Of a stretch of DNA of 64,000 nucleotides, positions 21,497-33,556 are shown one piece after another. Origin of the DNA: Pseudo-nitzschia pungens (Eukaryota; Bacillariophyta; Bacillariophyceae; Bacillariales; Bacillariaceae). The stretch's first letter is position 1. Every line of letters begins with the position of its first letter. Under the pieces are notes generated by a model. The model saw only the letters and a list, made by a program, of their open reading frames with translations, ran no database searches and was not told where the DNA came from. The stretch spans positions 4,960,001 to 5,024,000 of the forward strand of contig CM074763.1 in the NCBI GenBank assembly GCA_037355855.1, in the 5' to 3' direction. Made by a program: the position numbers and the translations under genes.

Positions 21497-23942
21497 ATGA
21501 AGTTCTCTTCCACTCTGCTATTTGCAAGCATCGGCTGCCTTCTCCCGGTTGGTTTTGGTAAGTTCTCGGAAGGAATCGATCGATCAATCATCTCATCAAT
21601 CTGTTTCGAGATTTGCCCGTGAACCGGATTGATTCTGACACTTTTTTTTCAATCGTTCCCGCCTCGACTTTTTCTTGCGCAGCCGATGTCCAGACCAACA
21701 CGGACCAGTTCCTCGCCACGAAAGACTACATCGGGAATTCGATGTGGCTCATGGGCAGCGGCGGCGTCTGGATCTACAGCCCCGACGGAAAAGAGCAGAA
21801 GGTCTTCATCGAGCCCGAGAAAATCTGCCACGAAGAGCCCGAACCCTCGGGCCCGCAGCCGGGATACTACTCGAAATGCCGGTTCTACGACGTCATGTCC
21901 GACGGAAAGAAGTACGTCTGGGCGTCTCTCGCCCGCGGCGTTCCCAAGATCGACCTCTTCGACATCAACACGGGAGCCGTCGTGGGTTCCTTCGACACCT
22001 GCCTGAGTCCGTCCAGCCTGGAGTTCCACCCGCTGCGCGACGAGGTCTGGGTCCGGTGTTCCGACATCGATGCCAACAGCACCGCGCCCACCCAGCTCGA
22101 CGTCTTCTCCGCTTCCTCCCCGAGCGGCGAGATCCAGACCGACATCATGATGGACGAACGCGCCCTGAAGGAGGGTCTCTCCTCCAGGGGCTACTCCGTC
22201 ATCGACAACACCCTCGGGGACGTCGGCTACCTCACCGACAACGCGCTCCCGCACCTCTTCAAGGTGGACCTCAGCACCAAGGCCATCGTCGACCGGTTCG
22301 AGATGACCCCGGCCCCGAACGGGCTGGACAGGGTCGCGTACTCCCCCGTCAACAAGCACATCTTCATCCGGTCCGAGCTCTGCTGCACCTGCGGTTTCGA
22401 GGGGTCGGATCTGGGCGAGAGCTGCGGTCGCTCCGATGGATCGGAAGTCAGTCCGGTGACGGGGGCTTTTGCGTGAGTTTTTTTTTTTGGAAGCGGTGGC
22501 TTGCTGGCTGGCTGGCTTGCCTCCCCCGATCCCTCGCTCGGGATCGATTGTCGTTGTCGGCTCGGACCGCAACTTGCTTCCCGACGATCGTCTCTCACTC
22601 ACCTCGCTTCTTCCATTCTCGAACCAACACACACACACACACACACACACACGCAGTGGCCAGACCGATGTCATTGGTGTATGCGGTAGCAGTTGCGAGG
22701 GCAAACCCGACATCGACAACATTGGTGTCTACGAGTTCGACACCGCTTCTGGAACCGTTGTGGCCACTCATCTGATGAAGGAGGGCATTGGTGGCGATCC
22801 CTACCCTTCGCCCGACGGAAGTAAGTTGTCTCGAGGGCAGGATTGGCTCGCACTTTTCTCCTTTGTCATTCCTTGTCTCCTCTCGGGCGGATTGTTCCGG
22901 CATCTGCCGCATGCGTATGTACGTGCACACGTTTCCTTCCTCACGCCGCTTGCTTTGTTGTTTTGTTTTGTTTTGTTTTGTTTTGTTTTGTTTTGTTGCA
23001 GAGTACATCGTCCTTCTTGGTCGCAACGGTGGCAAAACGATCCGCATCATCGAAGTCGGAGAGCCGGGACTTCCTTCGGTAGGTGTTGCGAATCTGTTTT
23101 TGTCGCACGATGCATTCGAAATGCGTGCGCCGCCGGCACGGCGTCGTTGCGGGGCTTTGAAATGGTTCGCTAACGGTCGGGTGTTCCCTCTTTTTTTTTT
23201 GCTGAATTGTTGTTGCATTGCCGATTCCGACATTTCGCAGACCAAGATGATGGACGTGGAACTCAACTTCGACCGCAGCGGATACGAGGACAAGAGCGTC
23301 TCCATGGACTTTGCCTTCGTGCACAAGGACGGCGGGACCCGGGTGATCTTCCCGTCCGGCACCGAGCACCGGATCGCCATCGTGGACATCACCACCGCCT
23401 CGCTGGAAACCCGATACGTCACCTTCAACGAGGACGAGTTCGTTCCCGGGAGGGCTCCCCACGGGCGCTACCGGCGCATCGAGTGGGCCGTCGGCACCGA
23501 CTACGTCTGGGTGACCGACAGCTCCCTCCAAGAGACCTACGTCATCGATTTCGAGAAGGAGGAGGTCGTTGCGACGCTCACCGAGGTGGACGTCTCCAAG
23601 CTCCTGTCGGTCCAGAACTACGAGTACCTGCGCCAGTTCGAGATGCAGAAGCAACTCGTCCTGGACATGACCCAGAACATGCGGGCCTCGTCGTCCACGT
23701 CGTCTTCGTCGTCGTCCTCTGGTCTGGCCACCGAATCCCCGCGGGGCTCCGGCAACGCCCTGGAGATTGCCGCCATCGTCCTGGGTGCCGCCGCCATTGC
23801 TGTCGGGATCGTCAATTACATGCACATGTCCCGGATGAGAACCGAGCTCCACGAGAGCAAGACCGAGCCGTTGCCCCTCGTCGTGAACCAAAACCCAAAC
23901 AACCCCGACGACGACAGTGCCGTTGTGCCCAGCGTGAATTAA
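21497..23942 (+). CDS. Secreted/type I membrane protein with beta-propeller-like ectodomain (5 exons)
   Basis: No firm family. Exons by sequence: 21497-21557, 21683-22472, 22657-22820, 23002-23078 and 23241-23942. Donors are GTAAGT, GTGAGT, GTAAGT and GTAGGT, acceptors GCAG, and phases agree, giving 597 aa. Exon 1 encodes a signal peptide (MKFSSTLLFASIGCLLPVGF). The ectodomain has repeated blade-like stretches such as GGVWIYSPDGKEQKVFIEP, KYVWASLARGVPKIDLFDI, IGVYEFDTASGTVVATHL, EHRIAIVDITTASLETRYV and TYVIDFEKEEVVATLTEV, resembling YVTN/quinoprotein-type propellers. A Ser-rich stalk precedes one C-terminal TM (ALEIAAIVLGAAAIAVGIVNY) and a ~40-residue cytosolic tail. Several Cys pairs (CCTCG, CGSSC) suggest an oxidising compartment. 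A surface receptor or adhesin is only a guess. Confidence 0.72.
22620..22656 (+). repeat. (AC)n microsatellite at an intron acceptor
   Basis: An uninterrupted CA run (about 22627-22652) replaces the polypyrimidine tract directly before the GCAG acceptor of intron 2. Confidence 0.85.
22961..23001 (+). repeat. (TTTTG)n microsatellite at an intron acceptor
   Basis: About eight TTTTG/TTGTT units run to the TTGCAG acceptor of intron 3, serving as a T-rich tract. Confidence 0.85.
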
Positions 23943-24928
23943 CCAAACCAAACCAAACCAAAACCAAACCAAACCCAATCAAACCAATCGGTGGTTGTTG
24001 TTGTTGCTGCTGCTGCTCGTCAACAAACAAGCAAGCAAAGCAAAGCAAAGCAACGTCCGTAGTGGCGGTGCTTGGTTTCGTCGAAAGGGATTTCGGTTTC
24101 GTCGTGGAACACCGAGATTTGTCGTTCGCCAGTCCTGCTGCCGGGGGCCACTGCCACCGGCGACATTCCGAAAGCCTCGTTCTCTTCTTTCCTACATGTC
24201 TATCACACCATATATTCTTTCCGGTAGTTTTTCAACCTCTCTCAATCAAAATACTATAACACGAATCATCACCATTGTACCGCACCAAAACTTTGTTTCG
24301 GCATAGAATTTTTGCTTCGAACCGACTGACTGTTTGTGTAACCTCACCGCAAAAGGAGGACAATTCTGTGTGTCTCTTATGCCAATGGCATGCACAGTGC
24401 ACGTTGATGTGGGCTACAGGATCCATTTTTTCGTACTACATACGTATGGTAGGAATGATACCACCAATAAATAAGTTACTACGGAATTCCTATCAGCTGT
24501 CCCCCGGCTTCCGTAGAAATGAGTAGTGGGGGATGTAGAACCGGGGGACAGCTGATAGGAATTTTGTAGTAAGGCTTACCGGTAAGATTACCATCAACCC
24601 GCCTGTTTCATTCCCAACTCGATTGATTCGATGCCTAGAGACAGAAATTCGATCCGTTTGACTGAATTGACTGAATAGAATCCGAAACAGAATCTGAAAT
24701 ACGGTACGGTACAGTCGAATGAAATTAAAATCGACCCACCATTCACCATGCACCATCCACGCACCTTGTATCTTCCCATCTGACCGCAGTTCGATTCGAT
24801 TCGATCAGACAAGGCCCGACGATCGGATCCAGGGGTGTACGGTACTGTAGCACCGACCGCTACAAAAAAAAGAGGGATCGAGACGAAAGCGGTACGGGTA
24901 GCGACGGCGGCACGGAAGGACAACCGCC
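23943..24928. other. Intergenic region with 3' UTR repeats and a hairpin
   Basis: Begins with AAACC units (about 23942-23975) and AAAGC units (about 24030-24050) after the propeller gene. Contains the 23-bp inverted repeat listed separately, a GGCTTACCGGTAAGATTACC word at about 24573-24592, and the upstream region of TTI1. No gene. Confidence 0.6.
24485..24563. repeat. Perfect 23-bp inverted repeat, 33-nt loop
   Basis: The arms 24485-24507 (AATTCCTATCAGCTGTCCCC...) and 24541-24563 are exact reverse complements; the loop is 24508-24540. An RNA from either strand would form a strong hairpin. It lies in an intergenic stretch, 366 bp before the TTI1 start. Possible origins are a non-coding hairpin RNA, a miniature transposon or a terminator; nothing in the sequence decides. 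Confidence 0.9.
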
Positions 24929-27900
24929 ATGGCTTCGTCTCTTCCTCCTCCCGCGACGGCCCTCGTGTTTGCCACCCTCGATCCGATCCTGAAGGGCCTC
25001 CTCGCGGAGCTCACGGCCCTGAAGGAAACGATCGACGACGAATCGGCGGTGGCGCCGTCCGGCGAGGATCCTCGTCCTCGTCCTCGCAGTTGCGAAGAAG
25101 CAACCCTGGTGCGCCGGTTCCGAACCATCGTCGAATCCCTCGAGGCTCTGTCCGCGAGCCTGCGATCCCTTGCGCTTCCTTTTCCGGAGCGGAACGGGGA
25201 GGAACGAGATTCCGAGTCCGGAGCCGGGCTCGTTCGCAACAGCAACAGCAACAGCAACAACTACAACTACAAGTACAACAACCATGCTCTCGACCGCCAC
25301 CGATGCGAACAGCGCGCGAGATCCCTGCGCCTCCTGGCGGACTACGTCACCCTGCCGCTGACGGCAATCTTTCACCTGCCCCTGCGAGAGATTTGCGACG
25401 GGAAACGGAATGAGGATGCGGATGCGAATGCGAGGAACGGAGGCGGAACGAGAGACGGAGACCGAGCCGAGTGGCGGCGGAGGCTGCGGATCCGGCGCTC
25501 CTACGTCTTCCGAGTCTATCGCTCGGCGGCCTCGGCCATTCAAACCTACGTGGAGGCAACATCGACAACTCTACAGACAACTACAGATACGAATATAAAT
25601 ACAAAGGCAAAGACAACTACAAAGACGGAACCGTCCTCGCCGATCGTCGTGGCGGGGGACGATCGTGATGGTGCCGGAATTGACCCCGGAAATCTCCTCC
25701 CCAGCGACACGCGCATCAAATACCTCGTGGCATTGATCCATTCCATGCCGTCCTTCTCGGAAGTCCACGAAACCAGAACCTCAACAATGCCGAATGCATC
25801 AGCAGCAGCAGCAGCAACAGCGACACCGTCCCTGGACGACGGGACCGAATCGTGGGTGGCAATCCTCGAGGCCACCCGGAGCCTCCTGGCAACCTTTGCG
25901 CGCAGCGACGCTGGCGGTGCCGCTGCTTCCGAAGCTGCCAGCAGTGACGGAGACCTTGGCAGTGGCAGTGGCAGTGGCATTCACGGTGACAAACCCGAAC
26001 CCCACCCTCTCCTGGAGGCCTGGCACGGGACGCTGGCGATGCGACTGGTCGATTGCCTCACCGCGTTTCTCGCCGACACGAACCATCGGGGGAACGTCAA
26101 TGGCAGCAGCAACAACAACAACAACAACAACAACGTCACCGCTCCCGTCTTTTCGCCCCCGGTGCGGCGGGCTGCCCTCGCCGCGCTCGGATTGCTCCTG
26201 GAGATCACCACTGCCACTGCCGCAACGAAGCACGGGAGCGCCAGCAAGGGCACTCGGTCGTCACCGCTTTCGCTGTCGCCGTCGCCGTCGCCCCCGTCGG
26301 TGTCCTTTTGGAGGGCGGTCTTCCCCGGGGTCTTTGCCGCGTTGTATCCGCGGGTCGCGGACGACGGAAGACGGCCCCCGAGCGGCGGTGGTGGCGGCGG
26401 ATCCCGCGCTTCCTCGTCCCCGGCGGTCGAACTCCGGGCGGCGTCGCTGGATTCCCTGATCGGTTTGCTGCGGGTGACGCTGACGCTGACAACGACGAAT
26501 CCTTCGACCGATTCCGGAGAGGATCGGGACGGGGAGAGCGGAGCGGACGGTTTTTCCGATGCCGACAATCTCTTGGCCAGACTGACCTCCATGGCGGTTA
26601 CCGCCAATGCCAATGCCAACGCCAAACCCCGGGCCCTTGATCGGAGCAGCAGCAGCAGCAATCTCATCCAATCGGGAGGCGATTCGTCGAAGTCGCGGCC
26701 TCCGAACCGTTCCCGCAAGGAATCGTGCGACGACGGCAACGACAACGACAATAACGATAGCGATGGCGATGGCGATGGCGATGACGATCGCGTCTTTTTT
26801 TCCAAGGTGAAAGAGCGCGTCGAGGGACCCCTGCTCGGTATTTTGCGCAGGCTCTCGGTATCCCCGTCCGATGCCATTCGAAGACGGGTCGTGCGCTTGT
26901 GCGGGGTTCTTCTCCTGGAAACCGAGGACCGAGCCGTGTGGAGGAGCGGCGGCGGCGGCGGCGGCGGCGACACGGACGCGGACGCGGATGACGATTCGAG
27001 TGGTGCGGCCTTCGCGATGCCATCGGCAACCGTCGTGGGCAGGGTGTGTTTCGAACTGTGCATCGGATTCCGGCTCGATCCCGACGCGGCGGTCCGGGAG
27101 TCTTCCGGGGACATCGCCGAGCGGTACGTTCGGCAGTGCCACCCATCCGCGCTTCCATCGTCATTGGCATCGCCATCGCCTACCGATTGGATGGTCCCCC
27201 GCACCATCGAGTTGATCCAGGGGTTGGCGGCTCTGGTGCACAAGGGAGAGGATGCCACGATCAGCAGCAGCCGGGTTCGAGGCGTTGCCACGGCCATGGA
27301 GCTGCGAACCGAATTGAACCTGGCAGCCGGATACCTGCAATGCCTCGAGGAATACACAAACCGCCACGGGGAGGTTGCTTTTTCCGCGAGGACGAAACGC
27401 TCTAGCGGGTGTGCGGACGCGGGGGAATCCGTCACCGGGGGGGCAATGGCGACTCAGACGGCAGAAACAACGACAGCAACAAAAACAGCAAATTCCGCAA
27501 GTGTCTGCAGTGCCTTGCTATCGTCCAAGCATCTACGGCAGAGCCTGATTCGTAAGTGCGAAAGTCTCATTGGTTGCTGCATCCGTATCGGTACGCACCG
27601 AGTCCTTAGCTTTGGTTCGCAGGACTGGGTGGTTCGAAAATTTGTTGTGCTTCGTCAAAACAGATACTTACCCATTGTCGTTGTCATTGTTCGTACATAC
27701 TTGTTCTATCATGCACAATGCCATTGTTGAATCATCCTCAGAACTCTTTGACGTGGATTTTGAGTCTTGGAAGGAGAACAAAACGAATGTTGTGTCCGTC
27801 GTAACCGATCCGGAAGAGGCTACCAACAGCCGAGTAAAACTCCGATACTTGGATCGGCCGGATTTGATGTGTTTGGCGAGAGATTCCATCTTGCGCACGC

Positions 27901-30173
27901 TGGGAAAACTGCTCGGACCGAAGCACGGAGCTCTTTTTGTGGACGGGGTCGTTTCGGATTTCATCGAAGCTAAGTTTTCACATGCCCGGGTTCAACAGCA
28001 GCAATCAGTCGTCGGACGATTCGTACATTTGCTGGCTGCACGAATGGATAGGGAGCCTGATCGTTGCCCGTGAGGTTTTGGCGGGTGCTTTTTCTGCTCC
28101 GACCGTGGATACCAGAGCGTCGACATCCAGTCGAAAAAGCAAGAAGCAGAAGAGAAGAAACCGAATATTGCACTCTCTTGCATCTTCCATTTTGCCACTG
28201 CTCGTCGATTCTTCGGTTTGGCGTCTGCCAACCGAGAACCGAGTCCCCAGAAAAACAAACACGATCACCAACAACATCGACCTTCTGTCCCAACAAACTT
28301 TACAGACAAACTCCATTGTAGTGGTCTTGCTCATGGAACTAATTGGTGTCTTTTCTAAGGTTTTGGAACGGGATACGAATAACTTTTTGACACATATATT
28401 GTACCCTATCGTGGACAAGACCATTCGTGGTGGCTCTGTATTATCCTCCGATACAATTCAAAGCACGGGATTGTCGACACTCAAGATAGTGACTCACTCT
28501 TGTGGTTTACAAAACATGGAGGATCTTATATATATCGAACACAATCAGTTGGTAGCAGCAATGGTCGGTCGACTGCGCGTGCCCGGTGGGCCGAGAAATC
28601 CGAAGGTCTTCAATGAAGCCGACGACGTGTTCTGTGTTGCTAAAATTGCTATATGGATGATGGAAAGGATGATCAAACGAATCGAACAAGGTTATAAAGA
28701 AAGAGCTAGAGGAGAATTGGACTCACTTTTCGATCCCATACAAGCGACGAAATCAACTATTGTGGACCTTATTTCTCTTTTGGATTATCGACTGGATCAT
28801 CTATTTCTACAAAAGACTCTCAATGATGCCGATATCGAAACGATATGCTCTCTACACAAAGTGTTCTACGAATATTTCTTGCAGCTTTTCGATGTGAAAA
28901 GGGACCGTGTCTATTCGTACAAAATGAAAAATGCGGATCAAAATTTGAAGCTTCCGTGGATGGATTTGTTCTCCCAATTCAGGAGGAACGATATGGACCT
29001 TCCAGATATTGAAGATGAGGAAGCAATGAAGGTGGATGAAGGGGTCTATTTGGATCTCAACAAGATGGACATCACACTTTTCGCCAAACTTGTAGCGCGG
29101 GGCTGTTACCTCCTGTCGTACAAGAATTTGACGAGCCGGGTCTCGTCATGCAAGGCATTGACGTCTGCTTTCAAATTTCTTTCCTTTGTTGGAAGTGAAC
29201 ACGACGTAAGAATCATATTTGTATCGTGTTGGATATCTTATTCCGATTTTTTGAAACTAAACCAATCCTCCGCCAAAAATTCTCCTCGACATCTCTTTGA
29301 CTATGTTCCTTCACTTCTCTTACGTAGGATCCGACGGATGATACGAATCTTATTCGGAACACTGTACTTCGGCAAGTCGCAGAATCGTGGCCATCGATTA
29401 GAGCACGTCTGAAGACGCTGTCGTCAGAGGTTGGCGCGTCGTCAAGCATAGATAACTCGTCGGTGGCGTTGGTACTAAACCAAAGCACAATTAAAACACA
29501 ACGGAGGTCCTTCAATTCCGAGGATCTTGGGGTCAAGAGAATATTTCTCGCCAATTTGTTTGAATTGATTGCCATAATGTGTCAGTGTAGTGGTGATTTC
29601 TTTGCTGACCGTTTTCGCCATGATGTTTGGCCTGTGATGGCTTGCCATCTGGAAAACATTCTGAAAAAATTACATCGGCAGCGAGAAGCCTCTTCAGTAT
29701 CATTCGTGAGCCCGTCACAACCTATTAAGCATGAACTGTCAGAACTGAAAGTTGAGAATACAAAATTCGACTTGGGTGACACCGAACGCCAACTGATTGT
29801 TTCAATCTTGATGTGTCTCAATCGAGTAATTGAACAGAAAGAATGCGGAAGAGCGGTCGAGAAATTACTGGGATCCATTGGATTTGCTTTGTTACCGTTT
29901 GTTGATATCCAAAATCACAACCGTATTCAAGAGGTTTCATTGGATTGTATCAGAAGTATAATGCGGATTGATTGTGATGTCTTGCGAAGACCTCTGATGG
30001 AGCTTAGTGGAACGAGAATACCCACATGTCTCGAACAATTTAGAAAAACGGAAAACTTCTCGCTTGTGCCAAACAAAGCTGCTTTCCCGTGTTCTGGAGG
30101 CAGCAAAGCCATCACGCATCAATGTGAGGACCTTTTGAAATACGCAAACTCCCTTCCGGAGCAAGCAATCTAG
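24929..30173 (+). CDS. TTI1: TTI1, TELO2-interacting protein 1 (TTT complex, HEAT repeats)
   Basis: Scaffold of the Tel2-Tti1-Tti2 co-chaperone that matures PIKK kinases (TOR, ATM/ATR, SMG1). Exons: 24929-27551, 27742-29205 and 29328-30173, with donors GTAAGT and GTAAGA, acceptors CAG and TAG, and phases that agree. About 1,640 residues, long for the family (~1,090 in human) because of Asn, Ser, Gly and Asp runs in exon 1. Diagnostic stretches are FWRAVFPGVFAALYPRVAD and ASLDSLIGLLRV near the middle, and VLRQVAESWPSIRARLKT then LFELIAIMCQCSGDFF with DRFRHDVWPVMACHLENIL near the end, matching the conserved C-terminal HEAT block of TTI1. The frame slips by +1 in exon 2 at about 27985-27990 (CCCGGG), with no plausible intron. 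Exon 1 is clearly GC-richer than exons 2-3. Confidence 0.82.
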
Positions 30174-30544
30174 GCGACGATCAAAACGACGAAAACAAGG
30201 AATTTGTTCATCGAAAACAATCACAATAATCTTTCAGCAATGGAACAGAGTGGTTGAAAGGATCGTTCACGTTCACTGTGAACAGGCTAAGACAAAAATA
30301 CCAAGGAGTTTCACTATGCAGATTTACTTGACACGACTATACGAGTTCTGAGTTAATGGTTTATATGCTACTGCTGTTGTGTAGTAAGGCACTCGATCGT
30401 CGGAAGACGATGAAATATAAATATTTGGAGAGCAAAGAGAAGAACGACTCATTAGGCATGGATCCATGGCTCCCAGAGGCACCTCATTTTGAAGCAACTG
30501 CTCTTGTCTAATCATGATGGCGTCGAAAACCTGAAACAGAATCC
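30174..30544. other. Convergent intergenic spacer
   Basis: Between the stop codons of TTI1 and the SLATT-like gene. No feature seen. Confidence 0.6.
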
Positions 30545-31570
30545 TCAACAGCAGCCAGTCTCAACGTCTCCTTCGTGAAGATCCCAGTATCGCGAGTAGT
30601 TTTTCATTTGTGAACGAAGACGTTCCATTGCCTGCTTCACCGCCGTGCTGGAATCTGGAAAGAGCATTGGGTAAAAACGGTAGCGGACAATCTCTCCAGC
30701 AAGAATTTCATAGGCCTGAGAATAGAGGAAATCGTCGACATCTACATCTGTCATGATGGTATCCAAGAGACCGAAGTTCTCCTTGGACTGTGCAAGCATC
30801 AAAGCCGAGTCGAGTTCATTGAAGGCTTCGCTGACTTCGATTGGGACGTACGACTTGCACCCGGTAAGAATCTGCAGATAACGACTTTGGATCATGCTGA
30901 ACGTGGGATCCTTCTTTTTTTTCCCCTTTTTTTGATCATAGGAGTCGGAGTCGTCACTTTCATTCCCCATCATGTCGGTGTCGATAGTGAAGTCTTCGCT
31001 TGCTTCCTTTTTGTCTTGTCTTTCCTTGAAGATTAGCTTGTGTTTCGTCAGAATCAAATCGCCTCTGAAGTCTCTCATGTCAATAGCTGTGCTATAGTGC
31101 ATATCTGCTCTCGACCCATAGTTGCAAACCTTGTTCATCGTTTGCAACATCACTACCAGTGCAGAGCATCCCCCAGCGAGAATGTTGGTATCGAAACCAA
31201 TATCTATCAGTGAACCTCCGAACGCCAAAAGAGTCGACGCAAACGTGAGAAAACTCATTGGAAAATCAAAGAACCAAAACTGCATGATAGCAAGTGCCTT
31301 CGCCGTAAGTTTGTGCTGGACCAAGTTTTTCGAAACCATTCTTTTGATCTCGATAGTGGATTCGGGACATAACTTGACGACATTGCATTTCTTAAGTTTG
31401 CTTCGTCTGTGAACAGCGCCAAAAGGAGCAACATTGGGTTGTTTTGGTTCTGTTTCGTTTGTTCCACTTCGCATGAGTGGGGAAAACTCGGTGGAATCCA
31501 TTGCGGTATGTGATTCTGAATCCGTTTGGGATCGCTGGCTTGATTTGTAATAATTGTATAAAGTAGACAT
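30545..31570 (-). CDS. Two-TM SLATT-like membrane protein
   Basis: 341 residues from the ATG at 31568-31570. After a polar head comes a helix with an early His (SKNLVQHKLTAKALAIMQFW), TM1 at about 98-119 (FWFFDFPMSFLTFASTLLAF), TM2 at about 129-150 (ILAGGCSALVVMLQTMNKVC), then NYGSRADMHYSTAIDMRDF and a cytosolic helical region with an acidic Lys-rich insert. This order (H-x-x-A helix, two close TMs, then A..H..A...R..L) fits the SLATT superfamily. In bacteria those proteins are membrane effectors in nucleotide-signalling defence systems; protists and large DNA viruses also carry relatives, with unknown roles. No partner gene (SMODS, SLOG, TIR or similar) lies nearby. Assignment is by layout only. 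Confidence 0.5.
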   Translation of the reverse strand: MSTLYNYYKSSQRSQTDSESHTAMDSTEFSPLMRSGTNETEPKQPNVAPFGAVHRRSKLKKCNVVKLCPESTIEIKRMVSKNLVQHKLTAKALAIMQFWFFDFPMSFLTFASTLLAFGGSLIDIGFDTNILAGGCSALVVMLQTMNKVCNYGSRADMHYSTAIDMRDFRGDLILTKHKLIFKERQDKKEASEDFTIDTDMMGNESDDSDSYDQKKGKKKKDPTFSMIQSRYLQILTGCKSYVPIEVSEAFNELDSALMLAQSKENFGLLDTIMTDVDVDDFLYSQAYEILAGEIVRYRFYPMLFPDSSTAVKQAMERLRSQMKNYSRYWDLHEGDVETGCC

Positions 31571-33556
31571 ATTATTATTATTCTCCACGAGGATAAAAAA
31601 TCTTCAGGGGGTTCAAATCGTTACCGATGCGACGTGAGCGCTCGATTGGTTGACCTTGGATGTGGAGATGAACGCGTGATAAACTACGGTACTATTATTT
31701 GTACTTACAAACACGCAATTGCATGGATCTTGTCTGTCGGAATTAGTTCTTTCAGTCGGTGTTCTGACACCGTGCTTCTTCGATGTTCAATCACAAAACC
31801 TCGATTACCGAAGGTCCAACAAGGCAGAGGATTTTCTCACCAGTCAAAACTTCCAGTAAATATGCAACCGTCCACGTGTATCTTGAGTAAGGCTTACCTC
31901 GCAAACACTTACATAGAGAATCTCGAGTGAAATGCGTTGTTGAGGAGCCAACGACTTTTGCTGCTGTCGTACATATGTACGGTATTTGTGATTGTCATCC
32001 ACGGTTACCAGTACTCGTACGGTAGGCATTGGCAAATTCTGCTTCTTGCGTTTAGTCTCGGAACATGACAATTTTTTTTTCACTCGTCTCTGTTCGTTAA
32101 ATACAGCGATGTGACGACATTTTGTAAAGTTTTTCTTCCTCCTTGACAACTTTTCGCTGTGTGTCATTCTACGCGCCTTTTTCATTTAAAGGGTCATCAT
32201 TTTCATGAAATAATGCGATCCTTTGTTAGGAGAACCCATTTGATTGGATCTACCTATTCTAAATTGATGTCAACATAATTATTGAAATTTTAAAAAGTAC
32301 GTATGCATTGCGAATAGCATTGATCTCAATCAGGTAGATTTGGAACGCATATATATTGAAATATATATATACTTCAATGCGATGGCCGTACGTAAGCTGA
32401 GTTGTGTCATATTTTTTGCTTCTCTCAAACTATTTCTGGTTCTGGCATTCAATACCCTGCATGTAGAATTTGTACTGTTGACAAAAATGAAGGATTTGTG
32501 GTGTTCTTTGTTCATCTTAAAGGCAGTCCAATGCGATTGCAAGAAATAAAATATATATATATGCATATACTCGTACCGGTAGGACCTTTTCACAGTCAAG
32601 CCCGCATACGTGTACAACTTCTTTCTACATTTACATGGGTTCAGAACAGAAGATAATATTGCTGTAAGATACGTTGACCTATCTGTTTATTTTTGAAACT
32701 GGATACAAGTAATTACTCCATGCGAGCATCAACAAAGCGGTGCGTCTATTAGTGAATACGATGATTGATGGATGCAAAGAGTAGAATCAAGCAGTGCCAA
32801 AACGAACGACGGGGCAATGAGAACCGAACACAGGCCAAGAATGACCGTGAGGTAGTATTTTGTCACACTATGATATACACTGTTTTTGTTTGTTGGCGGC
32901 CGATCTCAGCCCCAACCTCTTCTTCCGTTTCGGTATGCGTCTTGTAACGCTGTGTGATAAGAGAACTTTTGATCGGTATTAGGCCTGACTGTGAGCAACC
33001 CTTCGTGTCCGATTAAAAGGGAAATCTGCCATTCTACTGAGTACAGGAGGACGTGGTGAAAGCTAGAGAGTAACGATTTACGTCATTATTTTTAGTCGTC
33101 GTAATGTTTGCCGATTTGAGATTCCCCCGGCTGTCGACAGCGCAGTGTGGTCGGTTCCGTGTGGTTCGATCGAAGAGTGAGGCGATTCCATTCCAGCGTC
33201 CACCGTTCTCTCCGACTCCACGGAAGTTTTAGCGCTTGTTCGAGATCATTGCGACGCCGTCCGTCGTTCTCGCCCTCGCTCTGTTTGCGGCAGATCTGCG
33301 CTTCCGATGCGTCTTTCGTCATTACCGCCCTCCCGTCCCGTGGGTTCCGGTGTTCGTTCCGGAATTCAACAGGCTGGCTCGGATGCGCCGCCATGGAAAA
33401 TTCAAACTGATTTCGTCGCAAGTGGTCGGCCCTTGTTCAAGGACGAGGAGAGATTGTATCTCGGGATCGAAGTTTGCGGTTTGCTTGTTTGTGCAGAGGG
33501 ATTGATCGACGGATTCATTCATTCATTCATTCATTCATTCCACGCGTCAGTAATTC
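31571..33556. other. AT-rich non-coding region
   Basis: Contains the upstream region of the SLATT-like gene and, from 33.1 kb, GC-richer DNA ahead of the next gene's stop. Open frames are short and show no domain. A TTCA repeat lies at about 33515-33540. No gene supported. Confidence 0.55.

Noticed and set aside
27623..27730. Exon using the CAG acceptor at 27620-27622 of TTI1
   Set aside because: It gives a frame without family similarity; the acceptor ending at 27741 restores the conserved TTI1 reading in phase.
32330..32660. Overlapping small frames with hydrophobic stretches
   Set aside because: AT-rich DNA, frames on both strands, no conserved feature.
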